From Symsagittifera roscoffensis (Eukaryota > Xenacoelomorpha > Acoela > Convolutidae), in the NCBI RefSeq assembly GCF_963678635.1, contig NC_087066.1, forward strand, positions 59,972,312-60,036,311: 64,000 bases of DNA, read 5' to 3'. Of the stretch, positions 47,475-58,215 are shown piece by piece. Under the pieces are notes generated by a model. It made no database searches, had not been told where the DNA came from, and was given only the letters and a program-made list of their open reading frames with translations. The stretch's first letter is position 1; the number at the start of each line of letters is the position of its first letter. The position numbers and the translations under genes are program-made.

Positions 47475-47490
47475 ATGTTGGAGTTGAAGT

Positions 47491-47620
47491 GGGGGGGGGT
47501 GTGCATGGAAGACCCCATGTATTAAGATACGTTATAGATTTCCGGTCTTCCATGCTATGTATTAAGATTGGGTATAGAGTCTACAATGTATAAAGATAAG
47601 GAATACCGATGGTAAGGTTT
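47491..47620. repeat. E2 left terminus: 12 bp hairpin and three iterons
   Basis: GCATGGAAGACC at 47,503-47,514 and its exact complement at 47,544-47,555 form a perfect 12 bp stem with a 29-base loop. ATGTATTAAGAT-type boxes begin at 47,517 (in the loop), 47,557 and 47,586, each followed by a TATAG or AATAC box. The E1 terminus has the same layout with a shorter stem. A lone iteron, TTGTATTAAGATAGGGAATA, lies at 54,898. These could be binding sites for a replication or transposition protein. Confidence 0.65.
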
Positions 47621-48142
47621 TATGGTTTGTGTGATGGTAAGATAATGGTAAGAAAAACTTCTGTGCAAATTTTTCGGTAAATTTTTTGGTTTTTGTGCAA
47701 AAATGTTTCATTTTTTCACAAAAATCTGGGCGCGCGTTACCTAATTGGGAGCAATTAATTGTTAATTACGTGTAGAATTAAGATTATGTATTTAGTTTTT
47801 TGGTGCCTGGTGAGTCAATGATAAGAGTTTTCAAGCAATAACTTGGATTTTTTGTCAAAAAAATTTAAAATTTTTTCGAAAAAATTCAAAAAACGATAAG
47901 ATTTTGTATAATTTGATCTAATAAAAATTTATTAGATTTTTTACTTTCTGTCTAACTGAATCTATTCTGAACATACAGAGACATCGAAAAAATTGAATTT
48001 TTTGAGAAAAAAAGTTTAAATTACAAAGAAAGTATATAAATCACTGCATCGTATAGTAAACTTACTGCCATAATTTATATTTTATTATCATGAAACCATA
48101 ATAAGATGACATTTTATATCATTTAATACATCAGAAGAGTTC

Positions 48143-51100
48143 TTATAAGTCCAATGGTTTTGTATGAATTCCATCATCTTGCACTTGTCTTTTAGGATAA
48201 AAATAACTTAGTCCTTTCTTTGTCTGTTCAAATGTAGCAACCATATGATTTATGTAGCAACCATATGGTTTATGATTCTGAATCCTCTATTAGTAGAACC
48301 CGCTTTTTCAATCCTTTGCTGCTAAATTTGAATTTGTCTGACTTGTTGTCATAGCAGCAATATGTCTTACTACATAAACAGAGCATTTCTGCGCACCTAA
48401 ATTCTTCTTTGAAAAGTCCCGGCTCCCGCTTAACATGTTTTTATGGATACTACAACACGTTCGAGGAAAGAAATTAGATTTTGCAACCGCCTTGAAGGAA
48501 TCTCTGCAATCACTCTTCCTCATTTTTTCCCAAGCAGCTCTCTTATCTGGTTGGATGCAATCGTACAAATTTCCTTCTGCAAGTGCCAAGTAAAGTGAGT
48601 CAGTGTCCATCTCCAACTCTTCAAATTTATTCACATCACAGAACTTGTCAAAGAAGTTATAGAAGAGTTCCAACATTCTCAGTTTTGCATACTGAAGGAT
48701 GAAAAAACCAACAATGATGGGTTCTCTATGTTCAATGGTCGATTTCAAAAACTCCACCTCATACAAGTTTTTTTCAATTGTATTCAATCTTTTGAACAAT
48801 GGTTCATTGATTGCCTCGTGAGTTTTTTCATCGTTGAGATCTTTTGTGATTGTATGTCTCGATCTATCCATGATCTGATATCCATAGGAGGAATTGCCCA
48901 AGAGCTTCATTGTTTCTGCTACAACTCCTGACAAAGGGTTTTCATCTCCTTCTCTTCTTGCATCAACCACCGATTGAACGAAATTATTGAAACACTTCCG
49001 AGGAGAATATTGAACAAATCGGTAAATTTTGGTGCACCGTAATCCAAGTTCCACATAAAAGTTGAAGAGAGGAGTTATAACTGTTCCATTTTCCAGCTTG
49101 AAACTAGATATCAGCATTCTCTGGGGTTTCTTTAACAATTCGTTCTCGATCGCATAGTTTTTCTTGTAATCTCCAATATCATCTCTTCCGACCTCAGTAT
49201 TTTTGAAAATTGGAGGAAAATTCGCAAATTTCGATTTCAGTTCATCTGGAACAACTAAGTCACACTGAACGTAACCAAAAAGAGATCCATCTTTTATCTT
49301 TGCTAGAAGAGAGTCTGTAGAAGGGGGTCTTTTGTAGGGAAAGTGGGTTCGAACATGATTTTTGATCTTGTCATTGGTTTTGAAATTTTGCCACCACTCT
49401 CACTCCCACATTTCTTCAACTTTGTATCCTTTCTCTTGAATGTATTCTCGTCTCATCTCATCCACCTCTCTCTTCTTTTTTTCTCGCTCGATATCCTGTT
49501 CTGTTAAGGAGGGACGAGTTTCTTGACGATAACAAAAGTGATAGTAGTATCCCATTGCCTCGAATACTGTTTTACAGTGATCGCAATAACCGTCCACATT
49601 AAAACAGTCAATTTTCTTCTGTTTTGCAGATGTAAAAAAGCTCTCAATTTTTTATTCTGGTCTTGATTCTTGATAGTAATACATGACCATATTCTCAAAG
49701 TTGCGAGTTCGATTATGTCTAGCCTTGAAATTCTGCATATCAGTGTCAAACTCCCATCTCGTATACAGTCCTGTTGGCATATCTTGACACATTGAGAAAG
49801 GGTAAAGCTGGCTTGCATCAATTCCAACGATTGATTTACAAACATTTGATGAATTTCTGATGTATGTTTCATCAACTACAGCTTTTTGAGTGAAGACAAT
49901 CGAAGGCCCACCGGTCATGTCTTCTCGTATTTTTTCACACAAATCTTTATCACTTTCGCAAAATGGATAAAACTTGTAATTTGTAGATTTGTGTAGACAT
50001 ATGTTGGCTAGATTTGGAAGTGTACATCCAAGTTTCATTATATCTATCCCTTTGTTATGATAAAATTGAATCATTTTTTGCATTGCTTCCAGGGTTGGAA
50101 CTACATCTTTGTTGTAGTACCACTGCAAAAAGTCTTTGAACATGTGATTCCGTTTTTCTGCCAAGTTTGTTGTAAGTAACTGTAATTATCTAGACCAGAT
50201 GGGGGTACAGTCTTGATTTGAAGCTTTTTCAGCGCTTGCTGTTCATCAAGTCCACTCTTCCTCAGTTTTTCATAATCAGTAAAGTCTTTGTCTAGAGGAT
50301 TGTTGGTTCTAAGTTTACTGAAAAATGCTTCATATGGGGGCAGTCCTGGAAAATCAAGTTTTTCAGGGTTGCCAAACCACTCATAAGGAAAGAATCATTT
50401 TGTTTCACTAGCTTTATAAGCTTTGAGAAATGAGTCCAGAGTTGTTGCTCCACCCAGAAATTTCATAATGTCAAGAAATTGTATGTCTCCAAACATGAAA
50501 GATATAAAATCATTTGCTGTTTTGATAACGGATATTTCTTGCTCTTTATCGCGAATTAAAAAAGGAAATAAGTATGATTTGATCAAATTCAAATCATATC
50601 TACCGCTGTTAAATCCAAAAACAGGTAAAGTGTTTACATATCTCTACAGATGTTGTATCAAATCAATGAGTTGATTTTTCTGAATTCGCAAGAATTGTGT
50701 TGACATATCTGCTTCTTCCGAATCTTCAATGCTTTCGTCTTCATACTCAAATTTGTTACTTGAATAATTTTTACCACGTTGGTTCAGCTGATCAAAGATC
50801 TTTCTCATTCTTTCATTCACGGCTACTTCAATATCTTGAAATTTTTTCTCATTTCTAGCTTACTTTGTTCAGCCAACAGCTCGAGGTTGGATACAAAATC
50901 AATTATCAAGTTCTGTGGATCCTTGTTGTACAAAAGATGGGTTCATCAATCAGATTCGATGATATAGAGACTGAAATTGGAACGTGTTTTCCAATCCAGG
51001 TAGTAGTTTGCGTCTCTTTTAGTTCCTCTGTAGGAACACAAATTGACTCAAAGTCGAAAATTGCTAGATTATTGAAAAGCTTGTTGTCTTCAGAAATTGG

Positions 51101-52323
51101 AAACTGAATCCTTCTAGCTTTTCAAACAAGGTTTCGCGAAGCTCATAGACGTTCTTTGGGTAAATTGTTTCACTCGGTCCTTGCATCTCAGAAGATGTTT
51201 GTTAAAATTGTCGGATTTATTAAAAAACGTGTCACAACTAGGACACCGGAAACACTTGAAGAAAGAATCAATATCGTTTGTATGAATGATATGATTGCTA
51301 AACCTCAGTATTTGACTGTTTTGTCAAATCTTCCAATACTTCGTCGAGCTAGTTCTCCTACATATTCTCCTTCTTGGATATCGAAATCGTATATAAAGAT
51401 GTTCTTTTGAGCAATTTCCTCGACAACAGATAAGTCTTCTACAGAAACTCCACGAAAACTTTTAGGATCATAACCAGATTTTGATATAAAATCTGTAAAG
51501 TATCTAGAAGTGTGACAGTCGAGATCATTATGTCCGTTCATGTACATGGCCAATGCGCGGAAAAGACACAAATGGTCTTTGTAAGGTTCCTTGTCTTTGT
51601 TAGATAAAAGACAATTCACTTGCGTATGTCGTAATAAAGGTTCGGGTAAGACTGAGTCCGGAAATCCCATGGGGATGTTTTTCAGCAAAGCAGCAAAAAT
51701 TGTGACGTTAGTAATTAACTTGAATCTCCATTTTGTGTTTTGGTGTTCTTGGGTACATTGCTCCACAATATCAAAATTTTCTACTTTTCCTTGGATTGTT
51801 ATCAAATCCGCTTTCGTACAAAGTAAGTGGGATTTTTCAAACAGAGTATCGTTTTCATGAGCGTAGAAAAATCGATATTCACCAGTCTCAATATTTCGAA
51901 GAACAAAACCCAGAGCTTTATTGATTTTTGCGGCAGAATCGAGCTTGTTGAAGACTTCTTCTCTCTAATTATTTTAGTATCTAACTGGGACATTTGGAAG
52001 TTAAATACCTTATTTCTCCCATTTTCCATTTTCCGTTGTTTCGCTCCATGTTCCTTTCTCCGATGTTGCTGGAGAGAGTAGTAACTCGGGAACTCTTGCT
52101 CACTAGAAGAACACACCGTTGATTGCTTGGAACTTGCTGGAGCATGTTTTTTAGCAAGATGATAGTTCATCTCGTCCTTGTTCTTTGTATAAAAATGACA
52201 TTTGGAACACTTATGTTCCTCCTGCCTTTCACATCTTTATTGATGTCTGGCAGCGTTTATTCGAGTAAACATGTTTCCGCAGTCCTCACATTTGACTTTC
52301 TCATTTCGATTAAGTGCAGGCAA
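48143..52323 (-). pseudogene. family B DNA polymerase, E2 copy (all domains, several breaks)
   Basis: This is the most complete PolB of the window. A 5' leader intron (52,399-52,327, GTAAGT to TTTTTAG) precedes the start, which here is TTG where the 63,224 copy has ATG. In order come an N-terminal zinc finger (52,320-52,170; a TAA at 52,240-52,238 interrupts it), a possible OTU-like module with DHLCLFRAL (about 51,555-51,581), a second C2HC finger (51,260-51,170), exonuclease motif I near 51,050, the second exonuclease motif near 50,600, polymerase motif A (49,800-49,822), motif B (48,875-48,908), motif C MDTDS (48,597-48,610) and a Cys-rich tail. A 276-codon open palm covers 49,138-48,308. 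About 37 codons are missing near 52,030. Frameshifts occur near 51,960, 51,305, 51,110, 50,390, 50,160, 49,650 and 48,300. It would replicate the element. Confidence 0.85.
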
Positions 52324-52489
52324 AATCTAAAAATAATTGGGACTTTTGAAATATTCTAAATTTAAAGACTTAAAGTACCAATTGAATGAAAATACTTACT
52401 TTTCGTGAACTAAGAAATTTGAAGTAAAATTCAATTGACTGCTTCTGATTGGCAAACAAAATGAATGATTTAACCCAATAAACTAAGTG

Positions 52490-52735
52490 TATTTATACTA
52501 TCAATGACGCCTACGCAATTATCTTTTTACGGTAATGACGTCATTCTTTGAATAGAAGTGACGTCACCGCCTACGCAATTTTCCTTTTATGGTAATGACG
52601 TCATTCTATAATTAGAAGTGACGTATCACCAATGTAATTTTCTTTTTATGGTAATGACGACATTCTATGAATAGAAGTGACGTCAACACCCACGCAATTT
52701 TCCTTTTATGGTAATGACGTCATTCCTTTGAAAGT
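52490..52735. promoter_or_regulatory. divergent promoter of 60 bp repeats with CRE and CArG sites
   Basis: Four units with a 60 bp period lie between PolB (minus) and gene V (plus). Perfect CRE palindromes TGACGTCA start at 52,536, 52,559, 52,596, 52,678 and 52,715; degenerate ones start at about 52,619 and 52,655. CCTTTTATGG, a perfect CArG core, precedes the CRE by a few bases in two units and is degenerate in the others. TATAAATA on the minus strand near 52,490 would serve PolB, and CCAATCAGAAC near 52,765 faces gene V. CREB/ATF and SRF use is predicted from the motifs alone. Confidence 0.7.
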
Positions 52736-52823
52736 TCTAAAATTTTCCAGAAAAATTTTCAACCAATCAGAACTAAGCAGTTCCTAGACATAACTTTGGA
52801 TCCAAAATATTCATTTTTGAAGA

Positions 52824-53255
52824 ATGTCAATCAAAAAGCATTTGAACTTCCTCGAATTACTCTACAAGAAAAAAGAAAATATTCCGTGTGATTTCCTCAT
52901 TGATGAAATAGATGTAGATTCTTACTTTTTTCACAATTTTTTGGACGTTTATGTTGTCCAAAATAGAGTTCTCCGACTAAGTAAAGGTCTCTTTAGAGAA
53001 ACTTACTCAATGAAAGAGTTTATTTTTGATCCACGTATTGCGTATCAAAGCTATAAACTTACAGCTGAGTTACACTTCTCTAGAAAAGAAATTTTATTTA
53101 TTTTAGAAAATTTGAAGTTATCAATAAAATCGTACGATAATATTTCAAAGACTCTTTTATTCCATATCCAACTCCCAAATTTGTTAAAACTCCCCAGCAA
53201 AGTTCTTTATTCCTCCATTTTTTAAGGACTTTAAAAGTTCAAAATCTTGCATGAT
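52824..53255 (+). pseudogene. gene V, E2 copy (one frameshift)
   Basis: An ATG at 52,824 opens 133 codons. The conserved core runs DVYVVQNRVLRLSKGLF, KEFIFDPRIAYQSYKLTAEL and SYDNISKTL. Compared with the copies at 62.36-62.79 and 63.60-64.0 kb, one T is missing near 53,155, so the last part is read out of frame. The restored frame would stop at about 53,255 after roughly 143 residues. It is a small, basic, mixed alpha/beta protein of a family I do not recognise. It is the first gene to the right of the CRE promoter and is probably its plus-strand target. Confidence 0.55.
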
Positions 53256-53425
53256 CAGATTTGGTATCAGATTTCCAGAGATTTGCTTGGAAAAATTCAT
53301 CAACTTTGAGTTATCATCTCAAATCTACATCAAAATTAAAGAACTTGAATATCTGCTGAAAATCAGCAATTTCTCATCGATTATATACAAAAAATTCAGT
53401 TAATTTGATGAGAAGACTTGCAGAG

Positions 53426-53518
53426 ATGCTACTTTTATTAATTTTTCTTCTTTGTTACTTATATCGGCAATATTTCTTATTCTTACAGCAAACAACTTTT
53501 GCTCATTTATTTTTGTGA
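53426..53518 (+). pseudogene. small hydrophobic ORF, E2 copy (frame lost)
   Basis: An ATG at 53,426 starts MLLLLIFLL as in the other copies, but one base is missing from the T-rich run. The frame then leaves the membrane segment and stops at TGA after 30 codons. Confidence 0.35.
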
Positions 53519-53562
53519 TTGCTTTTGTGTACATTTTTACTTATTTGGAAGACTTAAGTCCT

Positions 53563-53760
53563 TAAAAGGGTCTTCTGATTGGATACAACAACTTGAACAA
53601 AAATGAACATTTTTGTGATTGGAAACGACAATGTGTAAAATGGAGCTTTGTTTCCAATTGGACACGAGTTTTCTATAAGAATTCCATAAAAGGAAACTAA
53701 AATCTGATTGGAAACGACTACAATCCAAATAAGGAAAATTCATTCTGACTGGTTAAAACC
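53563..53760. promoter_or_regulatory. CCAAT/CArG array upstream of gene M (E2)
   Basis: Inverted counterpart of the 46,240-46,430 array: ATTGG boxes near 53,576, 53,616, 53,656 and 53,707, and CCATAAAAGG at 53,684-53,693. The spacing is near 40-50 bp. It lies 190 bp upstream of the gene M start. Confidence 0.6.
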
Positions 53761-53942
53761 ACACATTCCAGTTGAAGGTACCCCTTTCTTTTAACTAAAA
53801 ATCATTTCATTTTCAACTAAACCACCGTTCACTACCTCCTCTCTCAGCTCTAAACATCCTAATTTCAACTTAACCACAGTCAACTTTCACCCTTTCAACT
53901 GTAAATCTTGTTTTTACTCATTAACTCAACTTATTGCACAAA

Positions 53943-54426
53943 ATGATCTTCTCAGTACAAAGCAACAACTTTATGTTCTCGGTGGAAATTTCGGTTGATT
54001 TAGTACAAATCCAAGTGCGAGAAACAGTTTGTGGAGTTTTTCTGGCACGAATGGACATCCCATTCCAAGTCTGGCATATGGTGGAAAAGATGCGAAGGGA
54101 CTTCAACGAACATCATATAACGCAAGTACCCCCCTACAGAGAATCAACTTGGAGAAATGCAAATGATGGAGGAAGTCGCCGAGCATGTGGGAATGAACTA
54201 CCCCGAAATTCCTGACTCTAGATATGTGGCCCAACCATTCGACGATTTCCTCTTTTCTTGGGAAGAAGGATCTGTGGACAACCCAATTACCATCGAAGAG
54301 GATGAGGGGTTCTCTGAGCCAAGAACTCCAGTCAGCGAACCACCAGTGATGGAAGCAAGACCAGCTTTGCGCTCCATTGAGAACTTGCAAAATTCTTCAG
54401 CTGCTCGACAGCTCTTTGATTTGTAA
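53943..54426 (+). pseudogene. gene M, E2 copy (frameshifted)
   Basis: An ATG at 53,943 starts the same N-terminal domain as the intact copy. A run of six C at 54,129-54,134 (five in the 61.4 kb copy) shifts the frame, and the acidic C-terminal half continues in the next frame to TAA at 54,426. All other features, including the DNPITIEEDEGFSEP acidic segment, are kept. The break is a single-base slip in a homopolymer, so it is recent or a sequencing error. Confidence 0.65.
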
Positions 54427-54479
54427 AAAAAATGGCTACTGTCTTGTGCTTTGTAGTTTAATTGTTTTACATCTAGTAA

Positions 54480-55260
54480 ATTTATTTTCAAGAGATAGGA
54501 ACAAAGAGATCATAGAAAAGTTTATTAAGAAATTTCAAAGGTAAAACTTTGTTAAAAATGAAACTAATTGAGCATCTGGTAAACTGTTTTATAAAATTTT
54601 GTTAGAAAGATGGCAAAAAAATTAAACCAATTTTTGCAAGCATGTTAAAAACTTTACATTAATTTTGCACCATGCAAAACTTTTCATAATTTTTTTTGCA
54701 CACTTGTTAAATAAATCAAAGAAAATCTCGCAAATTAAGAAAAATTTCATTAAAAATTTTCGCATTTTAAAGAAAACTGAAAGAGGATTTTCTTGCACTG
54801 TTAATAATTAAATAAAATGAAAATCTTTGTTTTAATTTTGATCAATAAAAAAATCTCTTTTTAGCATGTATATTGATCAAAAATAATGGAAAAACATTGT
54901 ATTAAGATAGGGAATAGTACTCAAAGTCAGCAATTATGAAAAATTTTTAGCATTAATTTAACAAGTTCTTTACAATAAAATTTTGCAGTTTTTGCATATG
55001 AATAAGAAAAAATAAGCTAGATTTTTGCATTTGTTTTCAAAAAAACCACAAAAAACTTGCATCTAACAAAAAATTTTGTTTAAAATTTTTGCACACTTGT
55101 TGAAAAAACCAAAACAGTTTTTGCATCTTGTAAAAAATGTTAATTAAATTTTTACAAACGTGTTGAAAAAATCAAACCAAAATTTGCATCTTGCGAAAAA
55201 CTGTAAAACGGTAATTTTTGCACACGTGTTGAAAATTGCAAATTTGTTCGTTGAAAAAAT
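54480..55260. repeat. AT-rich spacer between convergent genes M and Z (E2)
   Basis: Inverted counterpart of 46,810-47,474. Repeats of TTTTTGCACAC and TTTTTGCATCTTGTAA recur. A lone iteron-like box lies at 54,898-54,917. No gene is seen. Confidence 0.6.
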
Positions 55261-55434
55261 TTTTGATTTAAATAAAAACAATTTTGACAAGATTTTTATA
55301 AACAAATATTCAACTATTAATAGAAAAATTGATACGCTACTATTTGCAGTACCATAACCATCAATGAAACAATCAACAATTTTCAACAAATCAGTCTCAT
55401 ACTTTGAGTTTTGAACCTTTCGAATCCTTTCCAA
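55260..55434 (-). pseudogene. gene Z C-terminal fragment (E2)
   Basis: ERIRKVQNSKYETDLLKI and DCFIDGYG match the end of gene Z. The frame continues into AT-rich sequence. It is a truncated duplicate lying between the spacer and the full gene Z. Confidence 0.55.
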
Positions 55435-55499
55435 AAAAACTGATTCAAGAGTCTGAGTGGACGCAAGTTCCTGATCAGAAATGAAAAAATTGCAGAGAT

Positions 55500-55577
55500 G
55501 CTACTTTTATTAATTTTCCTTCTTTTGTTACTTATATCGGCAATATTTCTTATTTTTACAGCAAACTACTTTTGATC
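55500..55577 (+). pseudogene. small hydrophobic ORF, third copy (premature stop)
   Basis: The ATG near 55,500 starts MLLLLIFLLLLLISAIFLIF in the same frame as the 62.18 kb copy, but a TGA replaces the tryptophan codon after about 25 residues. It lies between the Z fragment and full gene Z, outside its usual place next to gene V, so it came with the rearrangement. Confidence 0.4.
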
Positions 55578-55656
55578 ATTTTTTTTTGCGATTTCTTTTG
55601 TGTATATTTTTACTTATTTGGAAGACTCAAAACATATGAGAGAAAATAGATGAATA

Positions 55657-56109
55657 TCAGAAGTTTTTTATTGAAAAATTGACATGATCACTATTTACAA
55701 ATCCATAACCATCAATAAAACAGACAATTATTTTTAACAAATCATGTTCATATTTTGAGTTTTGTACTTTACGAATTCTGTCTAAAAATGCTGAGCCAAG
55801 AGTTTGCGTAGATACAAGTTTTTGATTAGAACTTAGATAATGTTTTTTGAACTTTTTGCGAACAAGTCGTTTCCTTGATACGCTTGGTGTTTTTTCTGCC
55901 CCTTTCCATCGTAAATTATGCTGCACTCCACAACTAAGCTGATTGAAGACTTCCCCACTTGATGTGACAATACTCGAAAAGAATCTGTGCTTGTACAAAG
56001 TGTAAAGACAATCAATTTCTTGATATATGTATTGATATTTGTCTAATCTCTGAAGAATTTGGCTAAGGGAAGTTCCAATTAAAATTATGTATAATTTGCA
56101 ATTTCCCAA
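55657..56109 (-). CDS. gene Z, E2 copy (main exon)
   Basis: The frame is open for about 150 codons to a stop at 55,657, without the internal TGA of the E1 copy. It has QRLDKYQYIYQEIDCLYTLY, then a GVQHNLRWKGAEKTPSV block, a basic SRKRLVRKKFKKHY and the conserved IDGYG end. It lacks an in-frame ATG at the left edge. CTTCCCTTAG near 56,067 could be a 3' splice site, with a first exon in the open minus-strand frame 56,404-56,113. The start of the PC4-like gene lies in the opposite direction about 325 bp away, so these two genes are divergent. Function is unknown; the basic patch suggests nucleic-acid binding. Confidence 0.5.
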   Translation of the reverse strand: MGNCKLYIILIGTSLSQILQRLDKYQYIYQEIDCLYTLYKHRFFSSIVTSSGEVFNQLSCGVQHNLRWKGAEKTPSVSRKRLVRKKFKKHYLSSNQKLVSTQTLGSAFLDRIRKVQNSKYEHDLLKIIVCFIDGYGFVNSDHVNFSIKNF

Positions 56110-56434
56110 GGAACAGAAAGAATTGTGAGTAGAGACGCAATAATCTTGGGTTACTAATATTTTTCGTAAAAATCGTTGGAAACAGAAATAAACAATGATT
56201 TACTATTATAATCTGAATAAAAGCTGGGAAGAGCTTGACACATAGCAGCTGCCATTGGGAAAAATGATTTTGGCAGAAAATGGTGGAGTTATATAGTAGT
56301 AGGAGAAATCCTTCCATATTTGGTACTACTTTCATATATGGAAATGGCGATGACTCATACTGCTTACTTCCATTTTCATTTAATCTCAAAGTCATTTCTC
56401 TCATTTCTCCTCATCTGATCAGTTGTTCTTCAAA

Positions 56435-56974
56435 ATGTACTCGAGAAAAGTTGATAGTTCCAACTATATTGAATTTTCAAAAAATCAAAAAAGAATTGGG
56501 AGATTTGTTTGGTTCCAAAAATCCAAAAGGGAGAAAATATGCTTGGAACCGTGCTTTCAACTATTAAAAATAAATGATTTGGGACAATTTGAAAAGTCTC
56601 AACAAGTCTATCTTAGTGAAAAAGAAGGCAAAGCAATATCCGCAATACGGAATACTGTTATTCACGATGCTGAAAATCTTGGACTCGTATCTATATATAA
56701 AGCCAAATCTGGTAGAGAATCAACTATGGATCAGGAGCTCGACATCAGTAATAGAGTATTTGAAATAGCAACGTACAACATGAGGAGGGTGTGTGTCACA
56801 ATCAAGAAGTACAACGTGAGCAAGCCACCCTATATTCAGACTCGACTCTTCACAGCAAAGGAAAATGAAGACTTGAAGCAAGTTGCATATGTCAACTATA
56901 CTTTGAATGAATTCAAAGAACTGTCCCAAATATTGGGAGACTTTATGTTTGTTGATAATTGTAAACCTCAGTAA
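56435..56974 (+). CDS. 179-residue protein, possibly PC4-like single-strand DNA binder
   Basis: An ATG at 56,435 (TTCAAAATG) starts an intact frame to TAA at 56,972-56,974. Two segments each have a short-strand, strand, helix pattern. The first (GRFVWFQKSKREKICLEP, with a helix ending AISAIRNTV) and the second (RRVCVTIKKYN, TRLF, then NYTLNEFKELSQIL) could be two PC4-type units. PC4 folds bind single-stranded DNA and occur in transcription coactivators and phages. The second match is better than the first. I rate the assignment as a guess. The gene is present only in E2; E1 lost it. It diverges from gene Z and precedes W. Confidence 0.45.
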   Translation: MYSRKVDSSNYIEFSKNQKRIGRFVWFQKSKREKICLEPCFQLLKINDLGQFEKSQQVYLSEKEGKAISAIRNTVIHDAENLGLVSIYKAKSGRESTMDQELDISNRVFEIATYNMRRVCVTIKKYNVSKPPYIQTRLFTAKENEDLKQVAYVNYTLNEFKELSQILGDFMFVDNCKPQ

Positions 56975-57467
56975 TGCTTTGTGACGTTTTACATGTTTGG
57001 TAATTGAGATATTATTGGTTCAACACTATTTTTTCTCACTAAAGTGTATAATTAGAGCTATAATATCTGCGGAAACGTAAGACAAAACATACAATTTAAT
57101 CGAAATTGACATAAAACACTAACCAATTATGAAATGATTTTCCAGTATTTGTTTATGAAATTACAAATATATTTATTTAATATTTGTTTGCATCAAAATT
57201 TAGCTAAATTTTACCTCAATTTAAGAAAATTACAAACAAGAATGTATATTTAATTGAAAAAATTATCATTATTTTTTTAGATTTTTTGATTTTCATTGGT
57301 TGTTTTCAATTTTTTCTGCCTTAATTTGAGGTTTTTATTGGCTACATGAATTTCTTTGAAACTAATTAGACTCTAAAAATTTAACGGTGACTGTTACTAC
57401 AAAATACTTTAAAAATGATAAAACAATTCGAGTTTTTTAAGTTTCTTCATATATTTCAGTAAGAAAA
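56975..57467. other. AT-rich intergenic stretch before gene W
   Basis: No gene is seen. A pyrimidine-rich ATATTTCAG ends near 57,459, just before the gene W ATG, so a leader intron like that of PolB is possible. Confidence 0.35.
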
Positions 57468-58021
57468 ATGTTTCCATCAAAAGCGTTTTCAATGTGTGAA
57501 TTGAACATTTATCAGATTTTAAAATTAAACTACTACAAAAAACTACAAGAGTGGTGAACAGATGAAGTTGATGGAGATTGTATTAGTTTTAATTTGTATA
57601 GAAACACAGAAAGTTCAATAGTTTTGTTAAAAAGATGGAGAGGAGATTACAAAAAAGAAGAGTACTGTCAGATTTATCAACAATGCTTTTATTTAGAAGA
57701 GTTAACTCAGATTGGGTGGTCGATCAGTGAAAACAAAACAATGGAAGAGCATATGAAAAAGAAATTGGAGATAAGGAAAATCAATTCGATTACTGTTTTG
57801 AATTTGATACAAATACAAAATCCAGATTTGTCAGAATATCTTTCGATAGTTTATCCAAATCTAATAGACTTCCGGCTGTTTATACTACAATATACCAAAA
57901 AGAAAACGATAAAAACGTGTATTTTGGTAATTTCTTTTTTCACTGGTTAGAAATAGAACAAATCGAAAAAATTTTGATCGAAATTTCAAAATTTGAATTG
58001 AATATCGAAAAAACAATATAA
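57468..58021 (+). pseudogene. gene W, E2 copy (one TGA, one base deletion)
   Basis: An ATG at 57,468 starts MFPSKAFSMCELNIYQIL. A TGA near 57,555 interrupts after 29 codons. The frame then continues through LYRNTESSIVLLKRWRGDY and shifts by one base near 57,735. After that the frame shared with the E1 copy carries FVRISFDSLSKSNRLPAVY and NVYFGNFFFHWLEIEQ to TAA at 58,019-58,021. The restored length would be 184 residues. Comparison of the two copies is what reveals the frame: the longest plain ORF here (57,594-57,950) is partly wrong. No family is recognised. Confidence 0.55.
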
Positions 58022-58215
58022 ACTAGACAAAAAATCTCATTTATCCCACTAGGGTATCAAACTTCAAATCTTATTTATGTTGGAAAAATTCAATAAATTT
58101 TATTGATTAAGAAGTTTCATATACATAGTCTGGTTCTGATCTACAAAGTTTTTAAAATCTGTGATTACTTCATTCTGATTGGTTATTAACACAAATAATG
58201 TCTGTGAAAGTATCC

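Noticed and set aside
52490-52735. CRISPR-like array
   Set aside because: The 60 bp units are repeated end to end without unique spacers, and the setting is eukaryotic.
57594-57950. 118-codon plus-strand ORF as the gene W protein
   Set aside because: Comparison with the E1 copy shows the second half of the true protein is in another frame, so the plain ORF is misleading.
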